NCBI GenBank assembly: GCA_040414495.1
Contig: JBEDUI010000071.1
Location: 1 to 64,000 of the forward strand
Origin: DATAVB01 sp040414495
GTDB taxonomy: Bacteria > Actinomycetota > Actinomycetes > Mycobacteriales > QHCD01
DNA: 64,000 nucleotides
Reading direction: 5' to 3'
Shown piece after piece: positions 54,889 through 63,278 of the stretch. Both the position numbers and the translations under genes were made by a program. Every line of letters begins with the position of its first letter. Within the stretch, counting starts at the first letter, position 1. The notes beneath the pieces are model-generated. The model saw only the letters and a list, made by a program, of their open reading frames with translations. It was not told the DNA's origin and made no database searches.

Positions 54889-55377
54889 TCAGCGGATGAG
54901 CTGATCGAGATAGTCGGCGCCCAGGCCGTTCTTCTCGTAATGCGCCCGGCACATGTCGATCTTGCTGAATACGTCTTCCCAGCCGGTGAGTTCGTTGTTC
55001 TCATCGAGATAGATCATCGCGCCGCTGATGTTGAAGAACGTGATCATCTCGTCGCAGTCGGCCGGCACCTCGAGCGTGTGGATCTCGCCCGGCGGTTCGT
55101 ACACGAAGCTGCCTTCCTCGGCCATCCATTCGTGCTCGAAATAGTGCCACTTGCCCTTGATCACATAGCCGAAAACGGCGCCAGGATGGCGATGCCGCGA
55201 CACGATGCCGGATTTGGTGACCTTGAGCAGATTGCACCACTGGCCGATCACCGTGTTGAACATCAGCGGCCGGAACCAGACGTTCGGCGCCTGCGGCACC
55301 CAGACCCGGTCGTCCTCCGGCAGTGCCGGAAACGCCAACTCCTGCGGAATAGCCGCGCCGACCAAGGACTCTGCCAT
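54889..55377 (-). CDS. Cupin protein, 2,4'-dihydroxyacetophenone dioxygenase-like
   Basis: A 162-residue cupin resembling bacterial 2,4'-dihydroxyacetophenone dioxygenase and its wider family. The metal motif is SRHRHPGAVFGYVIKGKW with the two histidines, and EHEWMAEEGSFVYEPPGEIHTLEV with the later glutamate and histidine. Known members cleave a C-C bond next to a carbonyl with oxygen; in a sugar locus a non-oxidative isomerase or lyase role is also possible. Last gene of the importer 3 operon, 18 bp after the SDR gene. Confidence 0.8.
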   Translation of the reverse strand: MAESLVGAAIPQELAFPALPEDDRVWVPQAPNVWFRPLMFNTVIGQWCNLLKVTKSGIVSRHRHPGAVFGYVIKGKWHYFEHEWMAEEGSFVYEPPGEIHTLEVPADCDEMITFFNISGAMIYLDENNELTGWEDVFSKIDMCRAHYEKNGLGADYLDQLIR

Positions 55378-55395
55378 CCTCGTTCTCCCTTCTGC

Positions 55396-56247
55396 TTATG
55401 CCGCCAGATATCCGCCGTCGACCGGCAGTACGGCTCCGGTGATGAATCGGGCCCCGGGTGAGGCGAGAAATACCGCCGCCGCCGCGACATCCTCCGGCGT
55501 GCCCCAGCGACCCATCGGAGTACGGGCCAACAGCCGGGCATCGGTGGCCGCGTCCGCGCGCAGATCCCGGGTCAATTCGGTGGCGATCCAGCCCGGGGCC
55601 AAGGCGTTGACCCGGATTCCGTCCGCCGCCAGGCCAACCGCCAGCGACTTCGTCAATGCCAGGACGCCGCCCTTGCTGGCCGTATAGCCGGGGACCAACG
55701 GACCGCCAAGAAAGCTGAGCATCGAAGCCAGGTTGATGATGCAGCCGTTGCTGGTGGAAAGTTGCGGCCGGGCCCGCACACAGGCGCGCATCGTGCCGGT
55801 CAGGTTGACTTCCAGCACCCGGGCGAACACCGCCGGCTCGTACTCCTGCTGACGGCTGATCGTGCCGGCACAGTTCACCAGAACGTCCAATGTGGACATT
55901 CCATCGATGACCGATTCCAGTTGGTCCGGTGCCAGCAGATCAACCTCGGTGGCGGCAACCTGATCCGGAAGTTTCGCCGCCGCCGCATTCAGCCCGGCCA
56001 CGTGGGTATTCGCACCCAGGTGGTGGAACGAACGGGCGATCGCCGCGCCGATCCCGCTGGTGCCGCCGACCACGAGGACGCTGTGCCCGGCGAACAGATC
56101 CGGCCGGAAGCTGAACTCCGCAGCCATATCTTCTGCCGCCTCGGCGGCACCGCGTACCTCGGCGATACCTTCCGCCGCCTCGGCGGCACCGCGTACCTCG
56201 GCGATACCTTCCGCCGCCTCGGCGGCACCGCGTACCTCGGCGGTCAT
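55396..56247 (-). CDS. Short-chain dehydrogenase with tandem-repeat N-terminus
   Basis: A 283-residue classical SDR. The cofactor motif is VVGGTSGIGAAIA, VNCAG follows, and the catalytic YTASKGG and PGWIATELTR are near the end. It resembles 2-deoxy-gluconate or gluconate-type dehydrogenases. The first 40 residues are three near-identical 13-residue units, AEVRGAAEAAEGI, encoded by a 39-bp tandem repeat. The ATG at 56247 overlaps the permease stop (ATGA). The catalytic fold starts near MAAEFSFRPDL (56127), an alternative start that would skip the repeats. Confidence 0.85.
   Translation of the reverse strand: MTAEVRGAAEAAEGIAEVRGAAEAAEGIAEVRGAAEAAEDMAAEFSFRPDLFAGHSVLVVGGTSGIGAAIARSFHHLGANTHVAGLNAAAAKLPDQVAATEVDLLAPDQLESVIDGMSTLDVLVNCAGTISRQQEYEPAVFARVLEVNLTGTMRACVRARPQLSTSNGCIINLASMLSFLGGPLVPGYTASKGGVLALTKSLAVGLAADGIRVNALAPGWIATELTRDLRADAATDARLLARTPMGRWGTPEDVAAAAVFLASPGARFITGAVLPVDGGYLAA
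56135..56243 (-). repeat. 39-bp tandem repeat, 2.8 copies, inside SDR gene
   Basis: Units begin at 56135, 56174 and 56213 with period 39 bp and nearly no mismatches. Each contains the palindrome GCCGCCTCGGCGGC. The period is a multiple of three, so copy-number change leaves the SDR frame intact. Confidence 0.92.
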
Positions 56248-58235
56248 CCCTTCACTGCCCCCACAGTCAGCCCTTCCACGAGAAAACGCTGCGCATACCC
56301 GTAGGCCAGCACGACCGGCACGCTGATCAGGATCGATGCCGCCGACAACTGTCCCCAGGGAACTACATCACCCACGATCATCGACTGCAAGCCCAGTGGC
56401 AGCGTCTTCAGGTCGTTGTCGGTGATGAACACGAACGCCAGCAGGAACTCGTTCCAGGCATTGGTGAGGGTGAACAACGCGACCGCAAGCAAAGCGGGTT
56501 TTACCATCGGCAGGATGATCACCCGGAACGCACGGATTCTGGTCGCGCCGTCGGTCATCGCCGCCTCTTCCAGTTCCATCGGCAGGCCGCGGAAGTAGCC
56601 CATCAGGAACCAGCACGCGAACGGCAAGGTGAACGTCGGGTACGTGATGATCAACGCCCACAGCGTGTTGATCGTGTGCAACCGACTGAGAATTGCGTAC
56701 AACGGAATGAACAGTAGCGAACCGGGCATCATGTAGGTGAGCAGCACCGACCACGTGATCGTCCGCCCGCCCCGGAAACGCAATCGGGTCAGGGCATACG
56801 CGGCCAGCCCCGCCAGCGCCACCGAGACCACTGTGGACACCAGCGAGATCAGCAGCGTATTGCGGAACCACAGCCCGAACGGGTTATTGTCCAGCAGTCC
56901 GGTGAATTGACTGAACGTCCACGGTTTGGGCCACAGCAGACTCATCCGAGCGGTGATCTGCAGGTCGGACTTGAAGGCCGTGATGATCACCCAGTACAAC
57001 GGCGCCAGTATGAAGAACAGCAGCAACGCCATGCCGATCCACAATGGAACGCGGCCCCATCGGCTGCCCCGCAGGCCTTTTCCGCGCCAACGCGTCAACC
57101 CATCCGAAGCCCGGGCCAACAACATCGCCGCCAGGATCAACACGGCCAGCACGATCGCGCTTTTGATCAGCAGGTCCCGGTCGAACCAGAACAGCAATAC
57201 GGCAACGGCGGCGAGAAAAGACCAGAGCAATACCCGGCCGTACTTGTCGAAGAACCGGTCCGCGGCCCGGATCGGCCCCTGCCCGCCGGGCATCATGTAC
57301 CGGGCCAGCACAAAGATCAGCACCGCCGAAATCGGCAACAACATCACCGCGGCGGCCGAGCCGAGACCGTTCTGCAACTGCTGAATCGCCTCCTGGTAGG
57401 CGTACAACGTGTACAGCGCGGTCGAACTGCCCGGACCACCCTGCGTCAACAGCCAGACGACATCGAAGTTGTTGAACGTCCACATTGTCGAGAGCAGCAC
57501 GCTCACCAACATGACGTACCGCAGGCTGGGCATCGTCACGTTCCGGAACCGCTGCCAGGCATCGGCGCCATCGACGGCGGCCGCCTCGTATTGCTGGGAA
57601 TCAATTGCCTTCAACGCGGCCAGGAAGTTGATGGCGAAGAACGGAATTCCCTTCCACACGTTGACCACGATGACCGCCGGCATCGCCAGCTTGGGCTCCC
57701 CCAACCAGGTCGCCGGCCATTGGTCGATCAGGTGCAGATCTTTCAAGAGCGGACCGATATGTGTGGTGGACAGGACACTGTTGAGGCCGCCGAACAGCGG
57801 GTCGAAAATGGACCGCCAACTGACCGCGGTCACCACGGTCGGAATAACCCACGGCAGCAGTACCAATGCCGTAGCAAGACCGCGGCCGCGACGTAGATTG
57901 TGCAGCAACAGGGCGGCGATCAGCCCGAGCGTGACCTTGAAGATCTCGGAGAACGCGGTGAATACGACGGTGTTCTTGACCGCGGTGCGGAAGAACGAGT
58001 CGTGCCACAACGAGGAATAGTTACTGAATCCGACCCAGACGTTGGCGCTGCCGTGCCGGGCGGTGAAGCTCAGCCGGATCGCATCCACAAAAGGGATTCC
58101 GATCAGGCCGACGACGAGCAACACCATCGGCGCGACGAAAAGATACCCTTCCCGCCAGTCCTTGCCGAAGAAGCTGCGCCGGCGGGTTCCTCGCCCGCGC
58201 AGCACCGCCGGGCTCGGCGCCTTCAGCAGCGTCAC
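56244..58235 (-). CDS. Fused MalF-MalG ABC sugar permease, importer 3
   Basis: A 663-residue protein that joins two permease domains normally made by separate genes. The first (1-~325) has EAA loop YEAAAVDGADAWQRFRNVTMPSL; the second (~400-663) has LEEAAMTDGATRIRAFRVII. They are joined by about 60-70 residues with two hydrophobic segments (VLLWSFLAAVAVLLFWF and AIVLAVLILAAMLL). GTG start at 58235 overlaps the binding-protein stop (GTGA). No ATPase gene is near. The single reading frame is intact, so this is a real fusion and not a frameshift artefact. Confidence 0.93.
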   Translation of the reverse strand: MTLLKAPSPAVLRGRGTRRRSFFGKDWREGYLFVAPMVLLVVGLIGIPFVDAIRLSFTARHGSANVWVGFSNYSSLWHDSFFRTAVKNTVVFTAFSEIFKVTLGLIAALLLHNLRRGRGLATALVLLPWVIPTVVTAVSWRSIFDPLFGGLNSVLSTTHIGPLLKDLHLIDQWPATWLGEPKLAMPAVIVVNVWKGIPFFAINFLAALKAIDSQQYEAAAVDGADAWQRFRNVTMPSLRYVMLVSVLLSTMWTFNNFDVVWLLTQGGPGSSTALYTLYAYQEAIQQLQNGLGSAAAVMLLPISAVLIFVLARYMMPGGQGPIRAADRFFDKYGRVLLWSFLAAVAVLLFWFDRDLLIKSAIVLAVLILAAMLLARASDGLTRWRGKGLRGSRWGRVPLWIGMALLLFFILAPLYWVIITAFKSDLQITARMSLLWPKPWTFSQFTGLLDNNPFGLWFRNTLLISLVSTVVSVALAGLAAYALTRLRFRGGRTITWSVLLTYMMPGSLLFIPLYAILSRLHTINTLWALIITYPTFTLPFACWFLMGYFRGLPMELEEAAMTDGATRIRAFRVIILPMVKPALLAVALFTLTNAWNEFLLAFVFITDNDLKTLPLGLQSMIVGDVVPWGQLSAASILISVPVVLAYGYAQRFLVEGLTVGAVKG

Positions 58236-59680
58236 TGCTTGAGGCCCTGCTGCTCGAAGGCCTGCACAATGCGTTTGTTGGCGTTGCTCACGGCCTGCTT
58301 GACACTGGTTCCCTTCTGCAGAATCTCACCCATCATGTCGGTGAGCACATAGGACTGGTTGACCGCATTCACGCCGGCGCTCGGGCCCTGCGGGAAATGC
58401 AGGCCGGTCTTGAGTGTGACCGGCACCTTTGCGTTCAACATGTCGTACGAGGTCTTGAAGATCGGGTCGCCGTGCAGGTAGTACGACTGCGATTTCCACA
58501 CCTTTTCGTACGCCGGCAGCACGATGCCCGCGCCGGAGTCCTTGGCCAGATCCAGAAGCGCGTCGCCGCCGGCCAGATATTTGGGAATCAGCTTGGCCAG
58601 GTCCGGGTTCTTCGCGCCCTTGAAGATCACGAACGCGGTCAGGTCACCAAAGGACAGTGGCGCCGGCGTTCCCGGTCCGGTCAGGCCGCGCAGGGTCGCG
58701 GTCTTGCCGTAGATCGGGCTTTTCGTGGATTTCGACTGGGCGTACAAGCTGTCCTGGTTGGCAGTCAGGCCCAGCACACCGGCCAGCCAGGCCTCGTTGT
58801 TGCCGGTGTCGGTCCAGCTGAGTACTCCGGGTGGGAGCATTTTCTTGTACTTCTTGTTCTGGTAAATGTCGGCCAGCCAGGTGACCGCATCGATCGTCTC
58901 GGGCGAATTGAAGATGACCTTGCGTCCATCATCGGCGCAGATCGAACCGCCCCAGGCATTGATGACGGCCCCGATCGCGCCGTTGCCGTCACCACCGCGG
59001 TTGACCGTGATGCCCCAGCCATAGCGGTTCTTGGACGGATCAGAGATCTCTAACGCGATATCGCGGGCATTCTCGTAGCTGACGATGTCGCTGACCTTGA
59101 TTCCCTTTTCCGTCAACCAGTCCTTGCGCACGAACCAGCCGCTGCCGATCGTGTAGAACGGCACGCCCCACCATTTCCCGTCTATCTTCAGGTAGTTGGC
59201 GGCAATGCCGGCGGCTGGACCGTATTGCTGCTCCATTTCCGCGACCACATCGGAGACATCCTCCAGGTCGCCGAGTTGCTGCAGCTGCGGCACGAACCGG
59301 GATGCGGCGACAAAGGCCAGGTCCTGCACGTCCTTGGCTCGGACCGCTGCATCCTGTTTCGCCACGAAGTTGCCGGCGTCCGGATCGACGGTCGCATTCT
59401 TGAGGGTGGTTCCGGTCTGCTTGGCGAAATTCTGCAACGCCGTCGCGACCGACTTGTCGGCCTCTGGCGTATACATTTTCTGCGACAGCACCCGCACCGA
59501 CTTCTGCTTCAGCTTCTTCGCTTCGTCCACAAGGGATGCTGGCACCTTCACCGACTTCGACAGGCTCGATGAATTGCTTGATCCCCCGCCACACGCACTC
59601 AGCGCGGCCGCGCCCGCGACCCAGGCGCCGCTGGCGAGCAGCCGGCGTCGGCTCAGCGTTGATCGATCGTGACCGTCCAT
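58232..59680 (-). CDS. ABC transporter substrate-binding lipoprotein, importer 3
   Basis: A 482-residue binding lipoprotein with a twin-arginine-type leader (LSRRRLLASGAWVAGAAAL) and lipobox LSAC followed by GGGSSNSSS. ATG at 59680 is supported by GAGGTG 8 nt before; an upstream GTG-type reading (to 59719) lacks support. It heads the operon binding protein - fused permease - SDR - cupin. Ligand is unknown but probably a sugar acid or its glycoside. Confidence 0.92.
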   Translation of the reverse strand: MDGHDRSTLSRRRLLASGAWVAGAAALSACGGGSSNSSSLSKSVKVPASLVDEAKKLKQKSVRVLSQKMYTPEADKSVATALQNFAKQTGTTLKNATVDPDAGNFVAKQDAAVRAKDVQDLAFVAASRFVPQLQQLGDLEDVSDVVAEMEQQYGPAAGIAANYLKIDGKWWGVPFYTIGSGWFVRKDWLTEKGIKVSDIVSYENARDIALEISDPSKNRYGWGITVNRGGDGNGAIGAVINAWGGSICADDGRKVIFNSPETIDAVTWLADIYQNKKYKKMLPPGVLSWTDTGNNEAWLAGVLGLTANQDSLYAQSKSTKSPIYGKTATLRGLTGPGTPAPLSFGDLTAFVIFKGAKNPDLAKLIPKYLAGGDALLDLAKDSGAGIVLPAYEKVWKSQSYYLHGDPIFKTSYDMLNAKVPVTLKTGLHFPQGPSAGVNAVNQSYVLTDMMGEILQKGTSVKQAVSNANKRIVQAFEQQGLKQ

Positions 59681-59846
59681 GAATTGACACCTCTTGCCTA
59701 GAAATGGCCCCGCGCACAAATAGCGACGGCATTGCAGAGTGCGTCAATGGTGCCGCCTGCCACCGCCGACGTCCAGCTGTCCGCCATACGGATATCTAAT
59801 GTCTTTTATTTGCCGGCGAAAAGGGTCACTCTCGATGCCAGGCCGG

Positions 59847-59920
59847 AGTTGATCATGAAGTTAGCGACAAATTTATCGGCGTGTCGTCGGCGTGTCGCGC
59901 AGGGAACTTCATGATCAACT
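59847..59920. repeat. Palindromic dispersed repeat, copy 2
   Basis: Second copy of the 72-bp element at 3562-3635, in opposite orientation. The core (59848-59919) has the same perfect 15-bp ends and equal length; 64 of 72 positions match copy 1 after reverse complementing. It lies about 170 bp before the importer 3 binding-protein start. No gene or transposase is attached. Confidence 0.85.
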
Positions 59921-59968
59921 GCGGAGAGGGCGGGCGAAAAAAGCACGCAACCCGTTCGCCGCGCATAC

Positions 59969-60008
59969 AAAAACGCGGTGACCATGGGGTCATGGTCACC
60001 GCGTTTTT
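59969..60008. terminator. Strong bidirectional terminator after enolase-type gene
   Basis: AAAAACGCGGTGACCATG-GGGT-CATGGTCACCGCGTTTTT: an 18-bp perfect stem (13 GC-rich pairs plus the A/T ends) with 4-nt loop, 10 bp after the stop of the enolase-superfamily gene. T-tracts exist on both strands. It separates the rraA/enolase unit from importer 3. Confidence 0.93.
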
Positions 60009-60018
60009 GCCAGCGTAG

Positions 60019-61287
60019 TTAGCTCCAGAGTCGGTCGTGCCCGTACTCGGAATCCCACTCGTTGCTGGGTTCGAAGAAGTTAGCGTCCTTTGGATCAAGG
60101 AAGTGCCGGAATACCTCTTCGTTGATGTCTTCGAAGCCCAGGCCGGGCGTCTCGGGCACCGCGATGTGTCCATCCTGGATCAACGGCTGTGGCAGCCCGG
60201 TGACCAATTCGCTCCACCGTTCCACGTCGGCCGCGTGGTGCTCCAGGGCCAGGAAATTCTGCGTCGCCGCCGCGATATGCACGCTCGCCAGCGTCGCGAT
60301 CGGCGTCGCGGCCATGTGCAGCGCCATCGCGACACCGTATTGCTCAGCCAGGTCACCGACCCGCTTGGTCTCCAGGATTCCGCCCGAGGTGGCCGGATCC
60401 GGGTGGATGACCCGCACCGCGCCGGACTCCAACAACGGCCGGAAATTCTCGGCCAGGTAGATATCCTCGCCGGTGCAGGTCGGGGTGGCCAGCGCCGCGG
60501 TCAACTCCCGCCACTGCTCAGTGAGCTGCCACGGGATCATGTCTTCCAACCAGGCCAGGGAAAACGGCTCCAACGCCCGGCCGAGGCGAATGCACGAGCT
60601 GACCCCGATGTGTCCAAAGTGGTCAACCGCGAGTGGGATGTCGTACCCGACGATCGAACGCGCGGTCGCGACGTAATCCACCAGGTGCTGCACGCCCTTC
60701 GGCGTGATCTCGATGCCGGTGAACGGGTGCATGGTCGTGCGCGTGTCCACCGCACCGGGCGGGGCGATCAGCGCACCGGGAACGCCCTGCAGCAGGTTGA
60801 TTCCGACATCCATCTTCAGGAATTGGAAACCACGTTCGCGTCGGCCCAGCAGCTGCTTGCCCATCTCCTCCGGGTCATCGGAGCCCGGAGTGTCGGCGTA
60901 GCACAGGATTTTGTCACGAAACTTGCCGCCGGCCAGCATGTACGCCGGTACACCGTAGGCCTTACCGGCCAGGTCCATCAACGCCATTTCGACGCCACAG
61001 ACACCGCCGGCCTGTCGCCCATGGTGGCCGAACTGCTTGATCTTGCGGAACAGCTTGTCGACGTTGCACGGGTTCTCGCCCAGCAGGCGGCTCTTCAACA
61101 TGAGCGCGAGCTTCGGGCTGGCCCCGTCGCGGACCTCTCCGTAGCCGGAGATTCCCTGGTTGGTGTCGATACGGATGATGCTGGACCGGAACGGTACGCC
61201 AATCAGGTTCGCCACCCGAAGATCGGTGATCTTAAGGTCGGTCGGGCGGGAAAACTGGCTGACGTTGTCCTCCGGAGTCGCCGGCAC
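60019..61287 (-). CDS. Enolase-superfamily sugar-acid dehydratase
   Basis: A 422-residue protein of the mandelate racemase/muconate lactonizing group. The KMDVG segment (FLKMDVGI) offers the K-x-D base, metal ligands come from LAVDHFGHIG, AWLEDMIPW and CTGEDIYL, and a second acid/base histidine is near HMAATP. Together these point to a sugar-acid dehydratase (ManD, gluconate or galactonate type). It lies 28 bp after an RraA-family gene and ends in a strong terminator. The substrate is not decidable; the neighbouring importer and SDR suggest an aldonate. Confidence 0.85.
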   Translation of the reverse strand: MPATPEDNVSQFSRPTDLKITDLRVANLIGVPFRSSIIRIDTNQGISGYGEVRDGASPKLALMLKSRLLGENPCNVDKLFRKIKQFGHHGRQAGGVCGVEMALMDLAGKAYGVPAYMLAGGKFRDKILCYADTPGSDDPEEMGKQLLGRRERGFQFLKMDVGINLLQGVPGALIAPPGAVDTRTTMHPFTGIEITPKGVQHLVDYVATARSIVGYDIPLAVDHFGHIGVSSCIRLGRALEPFSLAWLEDMIPWQLTEQWRELTAALATPTCTGEDIYLAENFRPLLESGAVRVIHPDPATSGGILETKRVGDLAEQYGVAMALHMAATPIATLASVHIAAATQNFLALEHHAADVERWSELVTGLPQPLIQDGHIAVPETPGLGFEDINEEVFRHFLDPKDANFFEPSNEWDSEYGHDRLWS

Positions 61288-61315
61288 GATTGCTCCTACG
61301 TTGAGAAAGGGGAAA

Positions 61316-62143
61316 TTACTGGGCGTACGAAGTCTTGCGCCATTCCTGGAAATCGGCCTCGATGTGGTCGGCCCACTTCGAGACGTCGATCTCGGCCGAG
61401 GTGTAAACGCGTTCGGAGAGGCGCAGCTTGCCGAAAACGTCGCGTACCCGCACGTCCTCGCTCCGCTGCGCTACCTCGGCCGCCAAATGGGCCGGAATGA
61501 AGATCAGACCGCTGGGCGTGCCGAGCACGACGTCACCGGGCAGTACGGTCGCCTCGCCGATCATGATCGGAATGTTGATGCCGGCCAACGTGACGTTCTT
61601 GATCGCGGTCGGGTCCATGTCGCGGAAAAAGATATTGACCCCGCCGGCCAATTCGACAAGGCCCTGGTAGTCGCGGATTCCGCCGTCGATCACCGCGCCG
61701 ACACCCGTACGGGAGGCGACCGCGGTGCCGAGGTTGTCCCCCACCACGGTGCCGTCCTTCACCTTGCCGAAGATGTCGGTGACCATGACATCGCCGTTCT
61801 GCAAGGTTTCGATGATCCAGGAATTCTGCCGGTCGCCCTCCATGTGCCCCTCGCGGGCGCCCGCGGCGACGATGGCGGCATCGTAATCGGGCCGGTGCGG
61901 CAGGAACTGCGCGGTCACCGCCCGCCCGACCAGGATCGTGCCCGGGTGCGTTTCCCGCCAGCCGCCGGCAAATTGCCGGTCATAGCCGTGCTGACGCAGC
62001 ACGCCCCACGCCTCTTCGGTGGTGGCCTGGCGCAACCGGTCGAGCACCTCGTCAGCCACGCGCGGGCGGCCGTCGGGGAAGCGCTCACCGTCCCAACCAC
62101 TCGTCAGTTCGATCAGGTCCTCTTGAGTTGGCTGGACTCTCAC
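61316..62143 (-). CDS. RraA-family aldolase-like protein
   Basis: A 275-residue RraA/HMG-aldolase-like protein, longer than plain RraA (~160) by an N-terminal ~90 residues. The core motif is GDNLGTAVASRTGVGAVIDGGIRDYQGL, with the glycine-rich and Arg-Asp residues that bind metal and pyruvate in aldolase members. GTG at 62143 is chosen with TGGAG 7 nt before. It heads a two-gene unit with the dehydratase. In this setting it may cleave the 2-keto-3-deoxy product; this is inference. Confidence 0.82.
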   Translation of the reverse strand: MRVQPTQEDLIELTSGWDGERFPDGRPRVADEVLDRLRQATTEEAWGVLRQHGYDRQFAGGWRETHPGTILVGRAVTAQFLPHRPDYDAAIVAAGAREGHMEGDRQNSWIIETLQNGDVMVTDIFGKVKDGTVVGDNLGTAVASRTGVGAVIDGGIRDYQGLVELAGGVNIFFRDMDPTAIKNVTLAGINIPIMIGEATVLPGDVVLGTPSGLIFIPAHLAAEVAQRSEDVRVRDVFGKLRLSERVYTSAEIDVSKWADHIEADFQEWRKTSYAQ

Positions 62144-62219
62144 GCCCACACTCCATTGTCTCGATCGCACATGGTGTCTGTCCCAAACGCTAATCCTTGG
62201 CCCGGCCGGTGGACCAGAC

Positions 62220-62236
62220 CTGATGAAGACAATCAG
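62220..62236. promoter_or_regulatory. CTGAT-N7-ATCAG dyad before rraA-like gene
   Basis: A perfect 5-bp inverted repeat with 7-bp spacer, 77 bp before the GTG of the RraA-like gene, in the 116-bp gap after the LysR gene. The layout fits a LysR-type recognition site, so the adjacent LysR protein may act here. Confidence 0.45.
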
Positions 62237-62259
62237 TAATTGGAATACCGCTGGGCCGT

Positions 62260-63234
62260 TCAGGACAAAACGAGAGCGTCCAATACCGGCGCCGGTCCAG
62301 CCCAGTCCCACCGCGGCGCCGGCAATGTCGCCATGATCTCCCGCACTGCCTTCTGCGCCGCCGATTCCGGCTGGTCCGAACGCCACCACACCGCGACCTC
62401 CCGATCGCAGTAGGCATCCCGGATCAGCAGCGGCCGCACTCCATCCACCTTGGACACCGCGATCGCCATCGAATTGGTCACACCCACGCCGTAACCGCCA
62501 CGGACCAGCGCCACCAGGGTCTGCGGCTGGTTGGTCTGCATCGCCACGGACGGGGTCAACCCGGCCTGGCTGAACGCCAGCGACGTCTCGTACTGCGCCT
62601 CATCCTGGGTATCCCCGATCGTGACCAGTCGCAATCCGGCCAGATCCGCCATCGTGACCGACGATCGGTCCGCCAGCGGATGTTCCTCCGGCACGACCGC
62701 GACCAACGGCTCCCGCCACAACGGCGCGTGCGCAAGCCTTTCGGACCGGGGCGGCGGCATGACCGGTCGGACCGCCAACTCCACGTCGCCCGATTCCAGC
62801 GCCGCCTCCAACTCCAGCGTTGAACCCTCGCGCAAGGTCAATGTCACTTCCGGGTACTCCTTGTGCAGCCGGTCCAACGTGCGCGGTAGCAAGTGGACAG
62901 ACGCGCTCGGGTACATCCCGACGCAGACCTCGCCGCGCGGTTCGCCGTCGCTGCGGGCGGCGGTGGAGCACAACGTACGGAGGCTGGCCAGCATCGCCTC
63001 GGCGTGCGGCAGCAGCGCGCGGCCCTGCGCGGTCAACCGGGCCGGATGCGTGGAGCGGTCGAAAAGCCTTACGCCCAAGGCGTGTTCGAGCTCGGCAACC
63101 TGCACACTGACCCGGGGTTGGGACCGGTACAGCGCCGCTGCGGCGGCGGAAAAGCCGCGATGCTCGGCAACGGCGACAAAGCTGACGATCCAGTCCAGGC
63201 GATACTCGTACTCCCGCAGGGTTTCCACTGCCAC
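62260..63234 (-). CDS. LysR-family regulator of the sugar-acid cluster
   Basis: A 324-residue LysR regulator. The winged helix is RLDWIVSFVAVAEHRGFSAAAAALYRSQPRVSVQVAELEHALG, with the effector domain after about residue 95 (GEVCVGMYPSASVHLLPRTL). It is on the same strand as the RraA-like gene and 44 bp after the GntR gene. It probably controls the rraA-dehydratase unit and perhaps importer 3, with a pathway metabolite as co-inducer. Confidence 0.9.
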   Translation of the reverse strand: MAVETLREYEYRLDWIVSFVAVAEHRGFSAAAAALYRSQPRVSVQVAELEHALGVRLFDRSTHPARLTAQGRALLPHAEAMLASLRTLCSTAARSDGEPRGEVCVGMYPSASVHLLPRTLDRLHKEYPEVTLTLREGSTLELEAALESGDVELAVRPVMPPPRSERLAHAPLWREPLVAVVPEEHPLADRSSVTMADLAGLRLVTIGDTQDEAQYETSLAFSQAGLTPSVAMQTNQPQTLVALVRGGYGVGVTNSMAIAVSKVDGVRPLLIRDAYCDREVAVWWRSDQPESAAQKAVREIMATLPAPRWDWAGPAPVLDALVLS

Positions 63235-63278
63235 CTCCGCTGAGGCTCCCGCCGTGATAGTTCAAGAAACTGTTTCGC

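Noticed and set aside
54753..55004. 83-codon minus-strand frame between permease and cupin
   Set aside because: Overlaps the cupin gene in another frame and shows no domain; the MarR-like reading in a different frame is more meaningful.
56135..56243. 39-bp repeats considered as a CRISPR or regulatory array
   Set aside because: There are no spacers, the units are directly abutted and in frame with the SDR; they are a coding tandem repeat.
60037..61500. 487-codon plus-strand frame over the dehydratase gene
   Set aside because: Opposite a clear enolase-superfamily protein; no domain or ribosome-binding site.
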